Source: an uncultured bacterium (lineage in GTDB: Bacteria > Bacillota > Clostridia > Lachnospirales > Lachnospiraceae). Taken from it: DNA of 64,000 nt. The position numbers and the translations under genes are program-made. Under the pieces are notes generated by a model, which did no database searches, was not told the DNA's origin, and worked only from the letters and a program-made list of their open reading frames with translations. How positions within the stretch are numbered: the first letter of the stretch is position 1; every line of letters begins with the position of its first letter. Shown piece after piece: positions 26,715 to 34,558 of this stretch. The DNA lies in the NCBI GenBank assembly GCA_947383005.1, contig CANDBT010000009.1, forward strand, positions 1-64,000, read 5' to 3'.

Positions 26715-28181
26715 ATGAAGAAAGAAAAACCTCAGGGACAATGGCGGCGCTTGGATAATGCGGCAAAGATTTTTCCGGTTATTGCCAGTGAAACGATGAG
26801 TCAGGTGTTTCGGGTTTCCGTGACGCTGAAAGAGCCGGTCAAGCCGGAGATACTGCAGCAGGCGCTGGAGGATATCCTGCCTCATATCAGAAATTTCCGG
26901 GTAAAGCTTCGCAGCGGGATTTTTTGGTACTATTTTGAAGAAAACAAGAAAATTCCTCAGGTGCAACGGGAGTCCACTTATCCTTGTAAATATATTGACC
27001 CTCACGGGAACCGGAAGTTTTTGTTTCGGGTGACTTATTACAAGCGCCGGATTAATTTGGAGGTATTTCATGCCTTGATGGACGGTTTGGGCGCGGTCAG
27101 CGTATTGAAGGATTTAACAAAGAGATATCTGCAGCTTGTTCGGGGGGAAGATGGATTTTGGAAAGAGGATGATGAGAAAAAGCCTGAGGAGCAGGTTTTT
27201 ACAGCCAAGGACAGTTATCTGGAAAATTATCGGGATCTTCCGCGGCGTAAATATAGTTCCCGGCCAGCGTATCAGTTGGAGGGAAATTATCTGCCCCTGG
27301 GTACAGGGCAGGTTCTTCATGGTTATATACAGGTGGAGGAGCTGAAACAAGTATGCCGGAGGCATGGAGTCAGTATCACCAAGTATTTGGCCGCCGCGCT
27401 GATTTGGTCGATATGGCAGGAATATCTGAAAGGAAAGCCGTGGGGGCAGCCGGTAGTTTTAAATCTTCCGATTAATTTGCGTGCGTTTTTTGAGTCAGAT
27501 ACGATGGCAAATTTCTTTGCCGTGACGATGATTGGCTATCTGTTCAAAAATCCTGACATCCGTTTTGAGGCTTTGCTGGCCAGAATTTCGCATCAGATGG
27601 ATGAGAAAACCGACAAGAAAAGGCTGGAGGAAAATATCTCCTACAACGTATCGAGGGAAAAAGAATGGTATCTGAGGATGATCCCTCTGTTGTTGAAGCG
27701 TTTGGCGGTAAATTTTGTCTTTCGTCTGAAAGACCAGGCTTATACCATGACTTTATCCAATTTAGGCGTGATTCAGGTGGCGCCCGAGGAGAAAGAAGAT
27801 ATTGAGCGGTTTCATATTATGATTGGCGTGTCCCGGAGACAGCCGTTGAAATGCACGGTATGTTCCTATGAAGGGGAGATGGTCATTACTTTCACCTCGG
27901 TATTTTCCGACAGTCATTTACAGCGGCGTTTTTTTGATAAATTGCGGGAGGACGGCATAAAGGTGCGGATGGAAGGCAACGAACCTTCTTCTGCCAGAAA
28001 ACGAGACATGTATCCCCGTATCCGCAGGGTATTGATTCTCCAGAAGGGAGGAGAGGCCAAGGCTTCCCGGATGGTAAAACAGGTAGAGAAAACCGGCGGA
28101 CAGGTGGCCAAAGGCATCAAAGGATATTTGAATGGCAGCAGGGATTGGAAAGAAGAACTGCGGCGGAGATTTCATATCTGA
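26715..28181 (+). CDS. Condensation/alcohol acetyltransferase-like protein
   Basis: The 488-residue protein resembles the CoA-dependent acyltransferase superfamily that includes alcohol acetyltransferases and PapA-type enzymes. The catalytic motif is seen as VFHALMDGLGAVSVL, a variant of HxxxDG. Other fitting parts are SETMSQVFRVSVTLKEPV at the N-terminus and the YTMTLSNLGVIQV segment of the second half. The acceptor is unknown. ATG 26715 is preceded by GGAGG; the ATG at 26703 overlaps that site. An esterase and rlmH follow closely, so an operon is likely. Confidence 0.75.
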   Translation: MKKEKPQGQWRRLDNAAKIFPVIASETMSQVFRVSVTLKEPVKPEILQQALEDILPHIRNFRVKLRSGIFWYYFEENKKIPQVQRESTYPCKYIDPHGNRKFLFRVTYYKRRINLEVFHALMDGLGAVSVLKDLTKRYLQLVRGEDGFWKEDDEKKPEEQVFTAKDSYLENYRDLPRRKYSSRPAYQLEGNYLPLGTGQVLHGYIQVEELKQVCRRHGVSITKYLAAALIWSIWQEYLKGKPWGQPVVLNLPINLRAFFESDTMANFFAVTMIGYLFKNPDIRFEALLARISHQMDEKTDKKRLEENISYNVSREKEWYLRMIPLLLKRLAVNFVFRLKDQAYTMTLSNLGVIQVAPEEKEDIERFHIMIGVSRRQPLKCTVCSYEGEMVITFTSVFSDSHLQRRFFDKLREDGIKVRMEGNEPSSARKRDMYPRIRRVLILQKGGEAKASRMVKQVEKTGGQVAKGIKGYLNGSRDWKEELRRRFHI

Positions 28182-28199
28182 TAAAGGACAGGGCAGAAA

Positions 28200-29174
28200 A
28201 TGAGAAAGATAAGCTGGCAGGGCAAATTGGCCCGGGATATGCTTAAAAATGTAATGGATACGACCATGGGCCATGGATTTCAAACCGGAGAGTTTCGAAA
28301 AAACCCGGTGGAACCGGCTTGGGTCTGTCCGGAGGAATATGAATATGAATTGGTGGAACGGGAAAATTTTGTAATGGAATATTTAAGGCCGGTGCAGGTG
28401 AGTACCGGCCGGGTGGTTTTGCAGCTTCACGGAGGCGGTTATATCGGCCCGATGCGAAATGTCTATCGCGATTTTGCTGTCCAATATTCCAAAAGAAGTA
28501 TGGGCGGCGATGTGCTGACTATCGACTACCGGGTGGCGCCGGAGCATCCCTTTCCGGCAGCTTTGGAGGACGCGGCGGAAGCTTATCGGTGGCTTATAGA
28601 AGAGAAAGGCTATGCACCGGATAAAATCGTGGTGGCCGGGGATTCGGCGGGAGGGGGCCTAGCCCTGGCTTTGTTTCTTTATTTGAGGGATCATAAGGAG
28701 GCGGTACCGGCTGGGCTGATTACTATGTCGCCATGGACGGATTTGACCTGCAGCGGGGAAAGCCATCAGACAAATTTTTATAATGATCCTCAATTTGGCC
28801 ATACCACGGACAGTATGCTTTATAACAATCCATATGTTGGCGGAGCCGATCCGGAAGATCCTTATCTCTCTCCTTTATTTGGCGATTTCCGGGGAGTTCC
28901 TCCTATACTTATGCAGGTAGGAGGCAGCGAAGTGCTTTTAAGCGATACATTATCTGTGGCAGGCAAAATTCGTAAGGCCAAAGGGAAGCTGCGGGTGTCG
29001 GTATATGACGGCATGTTCCATGTGTTCCAAATGGCCTGGCGGCTGATTCCGGAAAGCCAGGAGGCTTGGGATGAAGTCGGAATATTCTTGCAGATTATTT
29101 ATGGTATTTGCCGGAAGCAGGAGGGAAAGGTGGTGAAGCGGGTGAGATCCGGGAGGTACCGTTTGAAAAAATGA
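28200..29174 (+). CDS. Alpha/beta hydrolase, HSL-type acetyl esterase
   Basis: The 324-residue enzyme belongs to the hormone-sensitive-lipase-like esterases. The oxyanion motif is LQLHGGGYIGP, the nucleophile elbow is VVAGDSAGGGLAL, the acid lies in the QVGGSEVLLSDT region and the His in YDGMFHVFQM. Substrates are usually short-chain esters. It is 18 bases after the acyltransferase gene; a matched acylation/deacylation pair is an attractive idea but unproven. Its stop overlaps the rlmH start (ATGA). Confidence 0.9.
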   Translation: MRKISWQGKLARDMLKNVMDTTMGHGFQTGEFRKNPVEPAWVCPEEYEYELVERENFVMEYLRPVQVSTGRVVLQLHGGGYIGPMRNVYRDFAVQYSKRSMGGDVLTIDYRVAPEHPFPAALEDAAEAYRWLIEEKGYAPDKIVVAGDSAGGGLALALFLYLRDHKEAVPAGLITMSPWTDLTCSGESHQTNFYNDPQFGHTTDSMLYNNPYVGGADPEDPYLSPLFGDFRGVPPILMQVGGSEVLLSDTLSVAGKIRKAKGKLRVSVYDGMFHVFQMAWRLIPESQEAWDEVGIFLQIIYGICRKQEGKVVKRVRSGRYRLKK

Positions 29175-29650
29175 AAATCACGGTTATTGCTGTCGGAAAA
29201 ATCAAAGAAAAGTTTTTTCGGGATGCCATTGACGAATATACCAAGCGTTTGAGCCGTTACTGCCGTCTGGAGATTGTCCAGGTAGCTGACGAGAAGACTC
29301 CGGAGCAGGCAGGGCAAGCCAGGGAGCAGCAGATTAAGAGACAGGAAGGGGAGCGCATTCTGGCGCATGTTCGGGAGGGGGCTTATGTGATTGCCCTGGC
29401 GATTGAAGGGCAGGTACTAAGTTCCGAGCAGTTGGCCGGGAAGCTTGAGCTGCTTGGCATAGGAGGCCAAAGCCATCTCGTATTTGTCATTGGCGGTTCT
29501 TTGGGGCTTTCACCGGAAGTTCTTCGCCGGGCGGATCAGCAACTGAGTTTTTCCCGGATGACTTTCCCGCATCAGTTGATGAGAGTTATTTTGCTGGAGC
29601 AGATTTATCGCAGCTTTCGGATTATTGCTGGTGAGCCATATCACAAATAA
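29171..29650 (+). CDS. rlmH: 23S rRNA (pseudouridine-1915-N3) methyltransferase
   Basis: RlmH is a small SPOUT methyltransferase that modifies pseudouridine 1915 of 23S rRNA in the assembled ribosome. The 159-residue product has the standard length and motifs: MKITVIAVGKIKEKFFRDAI, VIALAIEGQVLSSEQ, FVIGGSLGLSPEVL and the C-terminal knot LSFSRMTFPHQLMRVILLEQ ending GEPYHK. The start is ATG 29171, overlapping the esterase stop by four bases; the longer frame from 29108 is rejected. Confidence 0.96.
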   Translation: MKITVIAVGKIKEKFFRDAIDEYTKRLSRYCRLEIVQVADEKTPEQAGQAREQQIKRQEGERILAHVREGAYVIALAIEGQVLSSEQLAGKLELLGIGGQSHLVFVIGGSLGLSPEVLRRADQQLSFSRMTFPHQLMRVILLEQIYRSFRIIAGEPYHK

Positions 29651-29657
29651 TGTGTGG

Positions 29658-29805
29658 ATACAGTTCACGGGGCGGGGAAAACCGGATGAAAACAGGCGTC
29701 AAGCTTGTTTGTAAGACTGTTTTCATCTGGTTTTCCCCATTGGGCGAACGCCCGATGCTTCTTGTTCGGCGTAGCCGGACAAGAAGATGCCCCGTGAACA
29801 GTAAC
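29658..29805. repeat. Family A palindromic repeat, copy 4
   Basis: Outer arms TACAGTTCACGGGG and CCCCGTGAACAGTAAC. Inner arms GGAAAACCGGATGAAAACAG and CTGTTTTCATCTGGTTTTCC pair perfectly around the loop GCGTCAAGCTTGTTTGTAAG. It starts 8 bases after the rlmH stop. Confidence 0.88.
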
Positions 29806-29982
29806 AATGTGTGGATTAAGATACAATTATGATACAAAAAAGATGAATATTTGTTACAAACGGAATTTATACTTATGAGCATACGTATTTGCCAAATGAT
29901 TGGGTGATTTTGTGAAAATAGGGGAATCTTGCTGGCAAATCAGTTGGCTTGCGGGTATATCATGGCCAATAAGGTGTAATTG

Positions 29983-30133
29983 GTAACAGTTCAGACGGGT
30001 ATCTTCTTGCCCGTCTACGCCGGACAAGAAGCATCGGATGTCCATCCGATGTGGAATTTAACATGAATTTTGGCTTACAAGCAAGCTTGACGCTATAAAT
30101 TCACGTTAAATTCCTCACTGTCTGAACTGTTAC
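29983..30133. repeat. Family A palindromic repeat, copy 5
   Basis: Outer arms GTAACAGTTCAGACGG and CTGTCTGAACTGTTAC. Inner arms GGAATTTAACATGAATTTTG and ATAAATTCACGTTAAATTCC, loop GCTTACAAGCAAGCTTGACG. The stretch 29806-29982 shows no gene. Confidence 0.88.
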
Positions 30134-30209
30134 TATAATTGCGAATATAAGAGGACGGGGGACATGACAGGGGGATGACAGTGGGCAAGGACGAAAGAAG
30201 GAGCAAGGA

Positions 30210-30770
30210 ATGAAGGTAGTATTGCTTTTGTTGGCGGTGGTTCTGGCGGGGAGCAGGACGGCAAAAACTATTGAGATAAAGATGCCGGAGCTGCTAAAAG
30301 AGGAGTATCTCCATTATGGCCAAAAGGGCGATACATATTTGTTGGAAACGAATGATATCACTTGTTTCCATGAAAGAAGATCCGGGATTGCATGTGAAAA
30401 CATTGTTCCCATACCGGGAAAAGATTTGTTTATGGCACAGAAAAATGGTCTTTGGGGGATTGTAAGCATACAGGGGGAAGTAATGGTTCCGTTCCTTTTT
30501 GATCAGATTCGCTATGATGGGAAGGCCGCAGAAGGGGTGCTGATTGTGTCCTGGATGGGTAAGGAAGGATGTCTGAAGCTGTCAGATTTTTCAGAGCTGA
30601 TTCCGATTGCCTATGACAGTATATCTGTTTTTGTCAATGGTAAGGCGATTGTGCAGAAGGATGGGAAATATGGAATTATCGATCAGGACGGCCATCTTGA
30701 CATTCCGGTCGATTATGACCAGGTGCATATCCGGGAGGATGGCACACTGGCGTTATATGATGAATTTTAG
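30210..30770 (+). CDS. WG-repeat protein with N-terminal hydrophobic segment
   Basis: A 186-residue protein starting with a short signal or anchor (MKVVLLLLAVVLAGS). The rest consists of WG-type beta repeats: KNGLWGIVSIQGEVMVPFLF, then KDGKYGIIDQDGHLDIPVDY. Such repeats occur in many Firmicute surface proteins of unknown role. GGAGCAAGG lies before ATG 30210. The TAG stop at 30768-30770 touches the first base of the next family A repeat, so the repeat may have cut or extended the original C-terminus. Confidence 0.72.
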   Translation: MKVVLLLLAVVLAGSRTAKTIEIKMPELLKEEYLHYGQKGDTYLLETNDITCFHERRSGIACENIVPIPGKDLFMAQKNGLWGIVSIQGEVMVPFLFDQIRYDGKAAEGVLIVSWMGKEGCLKLSDFSELIPIAYDSISVFVNGKAIVQKDGKYGIIDQDGHLDIPVDYDQVHIREDGTLALYDEF

Positions 30771-30918
30771 TAACCGTCCAGACGGCGGGGGATTGGGGAT
30801 AAATTTGGGCGTCAAGCTTGCTTGTAAGCCCTAATTTATATCCAATCCCGCATCGGATGGATATCCCAGCTTTTGTCCGGCGTAGCCGGGCAAGAAGATG
30901 TTCCGTCTGAACAGTTAC
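30770..30918. repeat. Family A palindromic repeat, copy 6 (inverted)
   Basis: Arms GTAACCGTCCAGACGG and CCGTCTGAACAGTTAC. Inner arms GGGATTGGGGATAAATTTGG and CTAATTTATATCCAATCCC are different from other copies but paired. Loop GCGTCAAGCTTGCTTGTAAG is conserved. Confidence 0.88.
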
Positions 30919-30960
30919 GAATTAGAAATGAATTTTGTTGAAAGTAAGGAGGATTCTGTT

Positions 30961-32235
30961 ATGATAAGGAGAAATGTGGGGAAAAGGCTGGTATTGGTAT
31001 CGGCGGCTTTTGTATTATCTGCCGCCGCCGCGCTGACGGTCTGGGCGAAAACAAGGTTAGATACCGTAAGCGATTTGTATTGGAACAGTGAAAATGATAA
31101 TAAAGCTACGGAAGCTATATGGGAAGAAGTGGAGGACGCTTATCAATATAAAGTACGGTTGTATCTTAACGAGAGCAGTTCACCGAAAGCAGAGATAACA
31201 ACAAAGAAAACCAGTTATAATTTCAGACGAAATATGGTTACGGAAGGTGAGTATACATTTAAAGTCCAGGCTATGCCAAAGAAGAGCAGCAGGGAATATA
31301 CAGACAGCTATTGGTCCGAGGCTTCGGAGGGATATTATGTCAGCGAGAGCCGGGCGGAAAACAATAAGAGCAATAAAGTTGTAGATACCAGTACTGCGGG
31401 TCCGGGGGTTCCTGGCGGAAATGCCGCGGACGGCGCGGATAAAGGCGACGCCCAGTGGGGGAGGAACGGAAATGCCGCGGATAAAGGCGGCGCCCAATGG
31501 GTGAGGGACGGAGCTAAATGGCAGTACCGCAATGCGGACGGAAGCCGGTCCGTCAATACCTGGCAGTGGATTGACGGAAAATGTTATTATTTTGACAGCG
31601 ATGGATATATGCTGGCCGATACCGTGACTCCGGACGGTTTTTCTGTCAACGAATATGGTGCGTGGGTCATCGACGGAGTTGTGCAGACACAGCAGAAAGA
31701 CGGTGTTTCGGATTTGTATGATAATGATACTAACAGGGCTGCTTTGGCTGCATATTGGCATGATTTGAAAAACAATTCCGATTATGAATGGTATTATGAT
31801 TCCCAAAATGGCGGGACTCAGGATATGGATCCTCATTTTATGGTTCTTGATGTGAATGCAGATGGGGTGTACGAAGTTTTCGTGTATGGCGGAGGGCCGT
31901 CATTAGCGCCATATTGGCTGTTATATTATGACAATGGCGTAAAAAAGAAGGAGTGGCGTGAAATGCCGGAGATCGGGACATTGGAAAACGGGCAGTTTTA
32001 TGTCAGCGGGGGAGACAATGGCCATTTCTGGGGAGAGCGGTATGAACTGAAAGAGAATGTGCTGAATATGCTTGAACGGCTTGAATATAATTTAAATAAC
32101 GCTGGTTATGAGGCCGTACAGCAGAATATAAAGCAATATACGGATAGGATGGTTCGTTACCAATTTGTTTATCTGTCCGATGAAAATTTAAACCGCTATT
32201 TGAGCGGCAATGGCGAAAGCACAGGAGCGCGGTAA
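30961..32235 (+). CDS. Secreted wall-binding-repeat protein
   Basis: The 424-residue protein has a basic signal peptide (KRLVLVSAAFVLSAAAALTV, cut after WA). Residues ~30-120 look like a fibronectin-type beta domain (AIWEEVEDAYQYKVRLYL), then a Gly/Asp-rich linker with two similar units (GNAADGADKGDAQW, GNAADKGGAQW) and choline/glucan-binding type repeats (WQWIDGKCYYFDSDGYML). The C-terminal ~190 residues contain PHFMVLDVNADGVYEVFVYG, a calcium-like loop. ATG 30961 has AAGGAGG. No catalytic domain is recognised. Confidence 0.78.
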   Translation: MIRRNVGKRLVLVSAAFVLSAAAALTVWAKTRLDTVSDLYWNSENDNKATEAIWEEVEDAYQYKVRLYLNESSSPKAEITTKKTSYNFRRNMVTEGEYTFKVQAMPKKSSREYTDSYWSEASEGYYVSESRAENNKSNKVVDTSTAGPGVPGGNAADGADKGDAQWGRNGNAADKGGAQWVRDGAKWQYRNADGSRSVNTWQWIDGKCYYFDSDGYMLADTVTPDGFSVNEYGAWVIDGVVQTQQKDGVSDLYDNDTNRAALAAYWHDLKNNSDYEWYYDSQNGGTQDMDPHFMVLDVNADGVYEVFVYGGGPSLAPYWLLYYDNGVKKKEWREMPEIGTLENGQFYVSGGDNGHFWGERYELKENVLNMLERLEYNLNNAGYEAVQQNIKQYTDRMVRYQFVYLSDENLNRYLSGNGESTGAR

Positions 32236-32275
32236 AAGGGCGTCTTGATATAAAGGGATTTGTCACGAATATTTT

Positions 32276-32312
32276 ACCCCTCCTCTCATATATTTATTAT
32301 GAGAGGAGGGGT
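32276..32312 (+). promoter_or_regulatory. Perfect hairpin covering the spoIIIAA ribosome site
   Basis: ACCCCTCCTCTCATA (32276-32290) pairs without mismatch with TATGAGAGGAGGGGT (32298-32312) over a 7-base loop. The 3' arm contains AGGAGGGG, the ribosome site of the GTG start at 32319, and is followed by ATTTTTG. It could terminate the upstream transcript, hide the spoIIIAA ribosome site in read-through RNA, or both. Confidence 0.75.
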
Positions 32313-32318
32313 ATTTTT

Positions 32319-33302
32319 GTGGATAAACGGGACGAGTTAATGAAATTATTTTCCAGAGATATACGGGAAATCCTGAAGCAAACGCCTGCAGAATTTGATC
32401 AGGTGCAGGAAATCCGTTTGCGGATACATGCACCTCTCCTCATGGTTTATTACAATCACGAATATTATCTTACCACGGAAGGGAAGCTCAGCAAACAGGC
32501 CGGCGAGGCATATATCGTCAGTCGGAGCGGACTGAAGGAAACATTGGAATACATAAGCAGTTATTCTCTCTATGCTTTTGAAGAGGAATTGAAACAAGGC
32601 TTTATTACCGTTCAGGGAGGGCATCGGATTGGGGTGGCAGGAAAAGCGATTACAGATGCTTCCGGTATTCGGGGAATGAAATTTATTTCTTTTATCAATG
32701 TCCGCCTGTCCCATCAAGTGCGAGGCTGTGCGGACCAGGTGATGCCGTATTTGTATAAAGAAGGACGAGTCCTTCACACATTGATTATTTCTTCTCCCGG
32801 CTGCGGCAAAACCACTCTCTTGCGAGACATGATCAGACAGATATCGGACGGCTGCGGACCGGGGCCAGGGATAAATGTTGGAGTGGTGGATGAGAGGTCG
32901 GAAATCGGTGCATGTTACCAGGGTACGCCTCAGAATGAATTGGGTATCCGCACCGATATTCTGGATTGTTGTCCCAAGGCCCAGGGAATGATGATGATGA
33001 TTCGTACGATGTCACCGCAAGTGATTGCCGTAGATGAAATTGGCGGCAAAGAAGATATGGAGGCAATCGCGTATGTCATGAATTGCGGCTGTAAATTAAT
33101 TGCCACGGTTCATGGGAATTCTCTTGAAGATATCCGGCAGAAACCGGTATTGGGGAGGCTGATGGAGGAAAGATGGTTTGAGCGTTACATTGTGCTGGAT
33201 AATGAAAGGAAGATGGGAAAGATAAAGGGGATTTATGATTCCCGCGGGCTGGCGCTGTATACGGCAAAGGGGGAGGATTATGACGGTCGGCATCTGTTTT
33301 AA
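32319..33302 (+). CDS. spoIIIAA: Stage III sporulation protein AA (ATPase)
   Basis: A 327-residue AAA/secretion-type ATPase that powers the SpoIIIA-SpoIIQ channel between mother cell and forespore. It has the Walker A motif SSPGCGKTTLLRD, Walker B VIAVDEIGGKEDM, and the family segments GYRIGV-like QGGHRIGVAGKAI and KLIATVHGN. The start is GTG 32319 with AGGAGGGG. It overlaps spoIIIAB by 23 bases. Sporulation sigma E control is expected from the family; the promoter is not identified. Confidence 0.95.
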   Translation: MDKRDELMKLFSRDIREILKQTPAEFDQVQEIRLRIHAPLLMVYYNHEYYLTTEGKLSKQAGEAYIVSRSGLKETLEYISSYSLYAFEEELKQGFITVQGGHRIGVAGKAITDASGIRGMKFISFINVRLSHQVRGCADQVMPYLYKEGRVLHTLIISSPGCGKTTLLRDMIRQISDGCGPGPGINVGVVDERSEIGACYQGTPQNELGIRTDILDCCPKAQGMMMMIRTMSPQVIAVDEIGGKEDMEAIAYVMNCGCKLIATVHGNSLEDIRQKPVLGRLMEERWFERYIVLDNERKMGKIKGIYDSRGLALYTAKGEDYDGRHLF

Positions 33303-33813
33303 ATGTATAGGCTGTCTGCTGATTATCGCTGGCTCTTCTGGTTGGGGATGTTGGATGGCGGGGAATTACCGCAGTCGTCTTTGCTTGTTAGAGCAGCTCA
33401 GACAGATGGTTTTGATGTTGAAAGGTCAGATTTTGTATGCCAATGCACCTTTGCAGGAAGGCTTTGAGGCCGTAGGACAGAGGACAGAGGGGATACTATC
33501 GGATTTGTTTTCTCAAGTGGCGAAACGAATTGATCAGCAGCAAGGAGAACCTTTCTGTCAGATTTGGAAAGAGGAGGTCGGACATCTGGACGAAAGCTCG
33601 TCTTTTTCTTTGGCGGACAGGCAATCTTTGGCAGCGTTGGGGGAACATCTGGGATTTATGGATAAAAATATGCAGGAAAAAAACCTGCTGCTTTATCTGG
33701 AGGAATTGGATTTGGTTATTGAAGACTTGCGGAAACATAAACAGGAACGATGCCGGTTGTATATAAGCCTGGGAATTATGGGCGGATTGTTTTTGGCGGT
33801 GTTGTTACTGTGA
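33280..33813 (+). CDS. spoIIIAB: Stage III sporulation protein AB
   Basis: The 177-residue membrane protein has one hydrophobic segment at each end (CIGCLLIIAGSSGWGCWMAG and YISLGIMGGLFLAVLLL) with a helical cytoplasmic domain between (LEQLRQMVLMLKGQILYANA, LGEHLGFMDKNMQEKNLLLY). This layout resembles GspF-like SpoIIIAB. ATG 33280 behind GGGGGAGGA is used; the frame from 33235 lies inside spoIIIAA. A repeat-like insert separates it from spoIIIAC. Confidence 0.93.
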   Translation: MTVGICFKCIGCLLIIAGSSGWGCWMAGNYRSRLCLLEQLRQMVLMLKGQILYANAPLQEGFEAVGQRTEGILSDLFSQVAKRIDQQQGEPFCQIWKEEVGHLDESSSFSLADRQSLAALGEHLGFMDKNMQEKNLLLYLEELDLVIEDLRKHKQERCRLYISLGIMGGLFLAVLLL

Positions 33814-33814
33814 A

Positions 33815-33960
33815 AGTAGCGAATCCTTGCAGTAGGAGAGCGCAGAGTCTGCCCCAGCGAAGCGAGGGTACATGCTGCGCTGTCCGTATAGCGCTCCGGC
33901 GCTGGATTGTGTGAAAACAGGGTCACGAAGTGACATCTTCCACATAGTAAAAGGAGGCGA
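33815..33960. repeat. Family H hairpin-rich insert inside the spoIIIA operon
   Basis: This non-coding stretch contains GCAGAGTCTGCCCCAGCGAA plus GCGAGGG, the reverse complement of part of the element at 20.9 kb, and hairpins AGCGC-tccg-GCGCT and GTCAC-gaa-GTGAC. It ends just before AAAGGAGG, the spoIIIAC ribosome site. Operons of this type normally have only a few bases here. Confidence 0.65.
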
Positions 33961-33962
33961 GA

Positions 33963-34157
33963 ATGGGCGTTAATTTGATTTTCAAGATTGCAGCAGTAGG
34001 AATTTTGGTATCCGTAATCTGTCAGGTACTTAAGCATAGCGGACGAGAGGAGCAGGCGTTTTTAACTAGTTTGGCGGGTTTGATTTTAGTATTATTTTGG
34101 ATGGTGCCTTATATCTATGAATTATTCGAAACTATAAAGAATCTGTTCGCCTTATAG
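33963..34157 (+). CDS. spoIIIAC: Stage III sporulation protein AC
   Basis: A 64-residue protein with two membrane helices (LIFKIAAVGILVSVICQVL and FLTSLAGLILVLFWMVPYIY), the standard size and pattern of SpoIIIAC, a channel component. KHSGREEQAFLTSLAGLI is the family signature. AAAGGAGG precedes ATG 33963. It ends 8 bases before spoIIIAD. Confidence 0.95.
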   Translation: MGVNLIFKIAAVGILVSVICQVLKHSGREEQAFLTSLAGLILVLFWMVPYIYELFETIKNLFAL

Positions 34158-34165
34158 CGGGGAGG

Positions 34166-34558
34166 GTGCTTATGAGCATAATCACCATTGGAATTGCCGG
34201 GATTATTGCCGTATTGCTGGCAGTACAGATAAAAGGGGTAAGAGGGGAATATAGCGCTTGTCTGGCCTTGGCTGCCGGGTGTTTTATCTTTTTTTACGGA
34301 GTGGCAAAAATGGCTGGTATCTTTGACGCAATGAAAAAAATTCAGGAAGTGGTCAAAATCAACAGCATATATCTGGCTACACTGCTCAAAATGACCGGAA
34401 TTACTTATATTGCTGAATTTTCGGCAGGGATTTGTAAAGATGCCGGATATGGGGCTATTGGCAGTCAGATTGAAATTTTTGGCAAATTGTCCATATTGGC
34501 GCTCAGTATGCCGATTGTATTGGCTTTGTTGGAAACATTGCAGGGCTTTCTGGCATGA
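34166..34558 (+). CDS. spoIIIAD: Stage III sporulation protein AD
   Basis: A 130-residue protein with four membrane segments, including IAGIIAVLLAVQIKGVRGEY and ITYIAEFSAGICKDAGYGAI, which are family hallmarks. It is related to SpoIIIAC and forms part of the feeding-tube membrane complex. The ribosome site is GGGGAGGG. Its stop overlaps the spoIIIAE ATG (ATGA). Confidence 0.95.
   Translation: MLMSIITIGIAGIIAVLLAVQIKGVRGEYSACLALAAGCFIFFYGVAKMAGIFDAMKKIQEVVKINSIYLATLLKMTGITYIAEFSAGICKDAGYGAIGSQIEIFGKLSILALSMPIVLALLETLQGFLA

Noticed and set aside
30898-30960. Upstream start of the wall-binding protein
   Set aside because: Lies in a family A repeat; AAGGAGG precedes 30961, which opens a good signal peptide.
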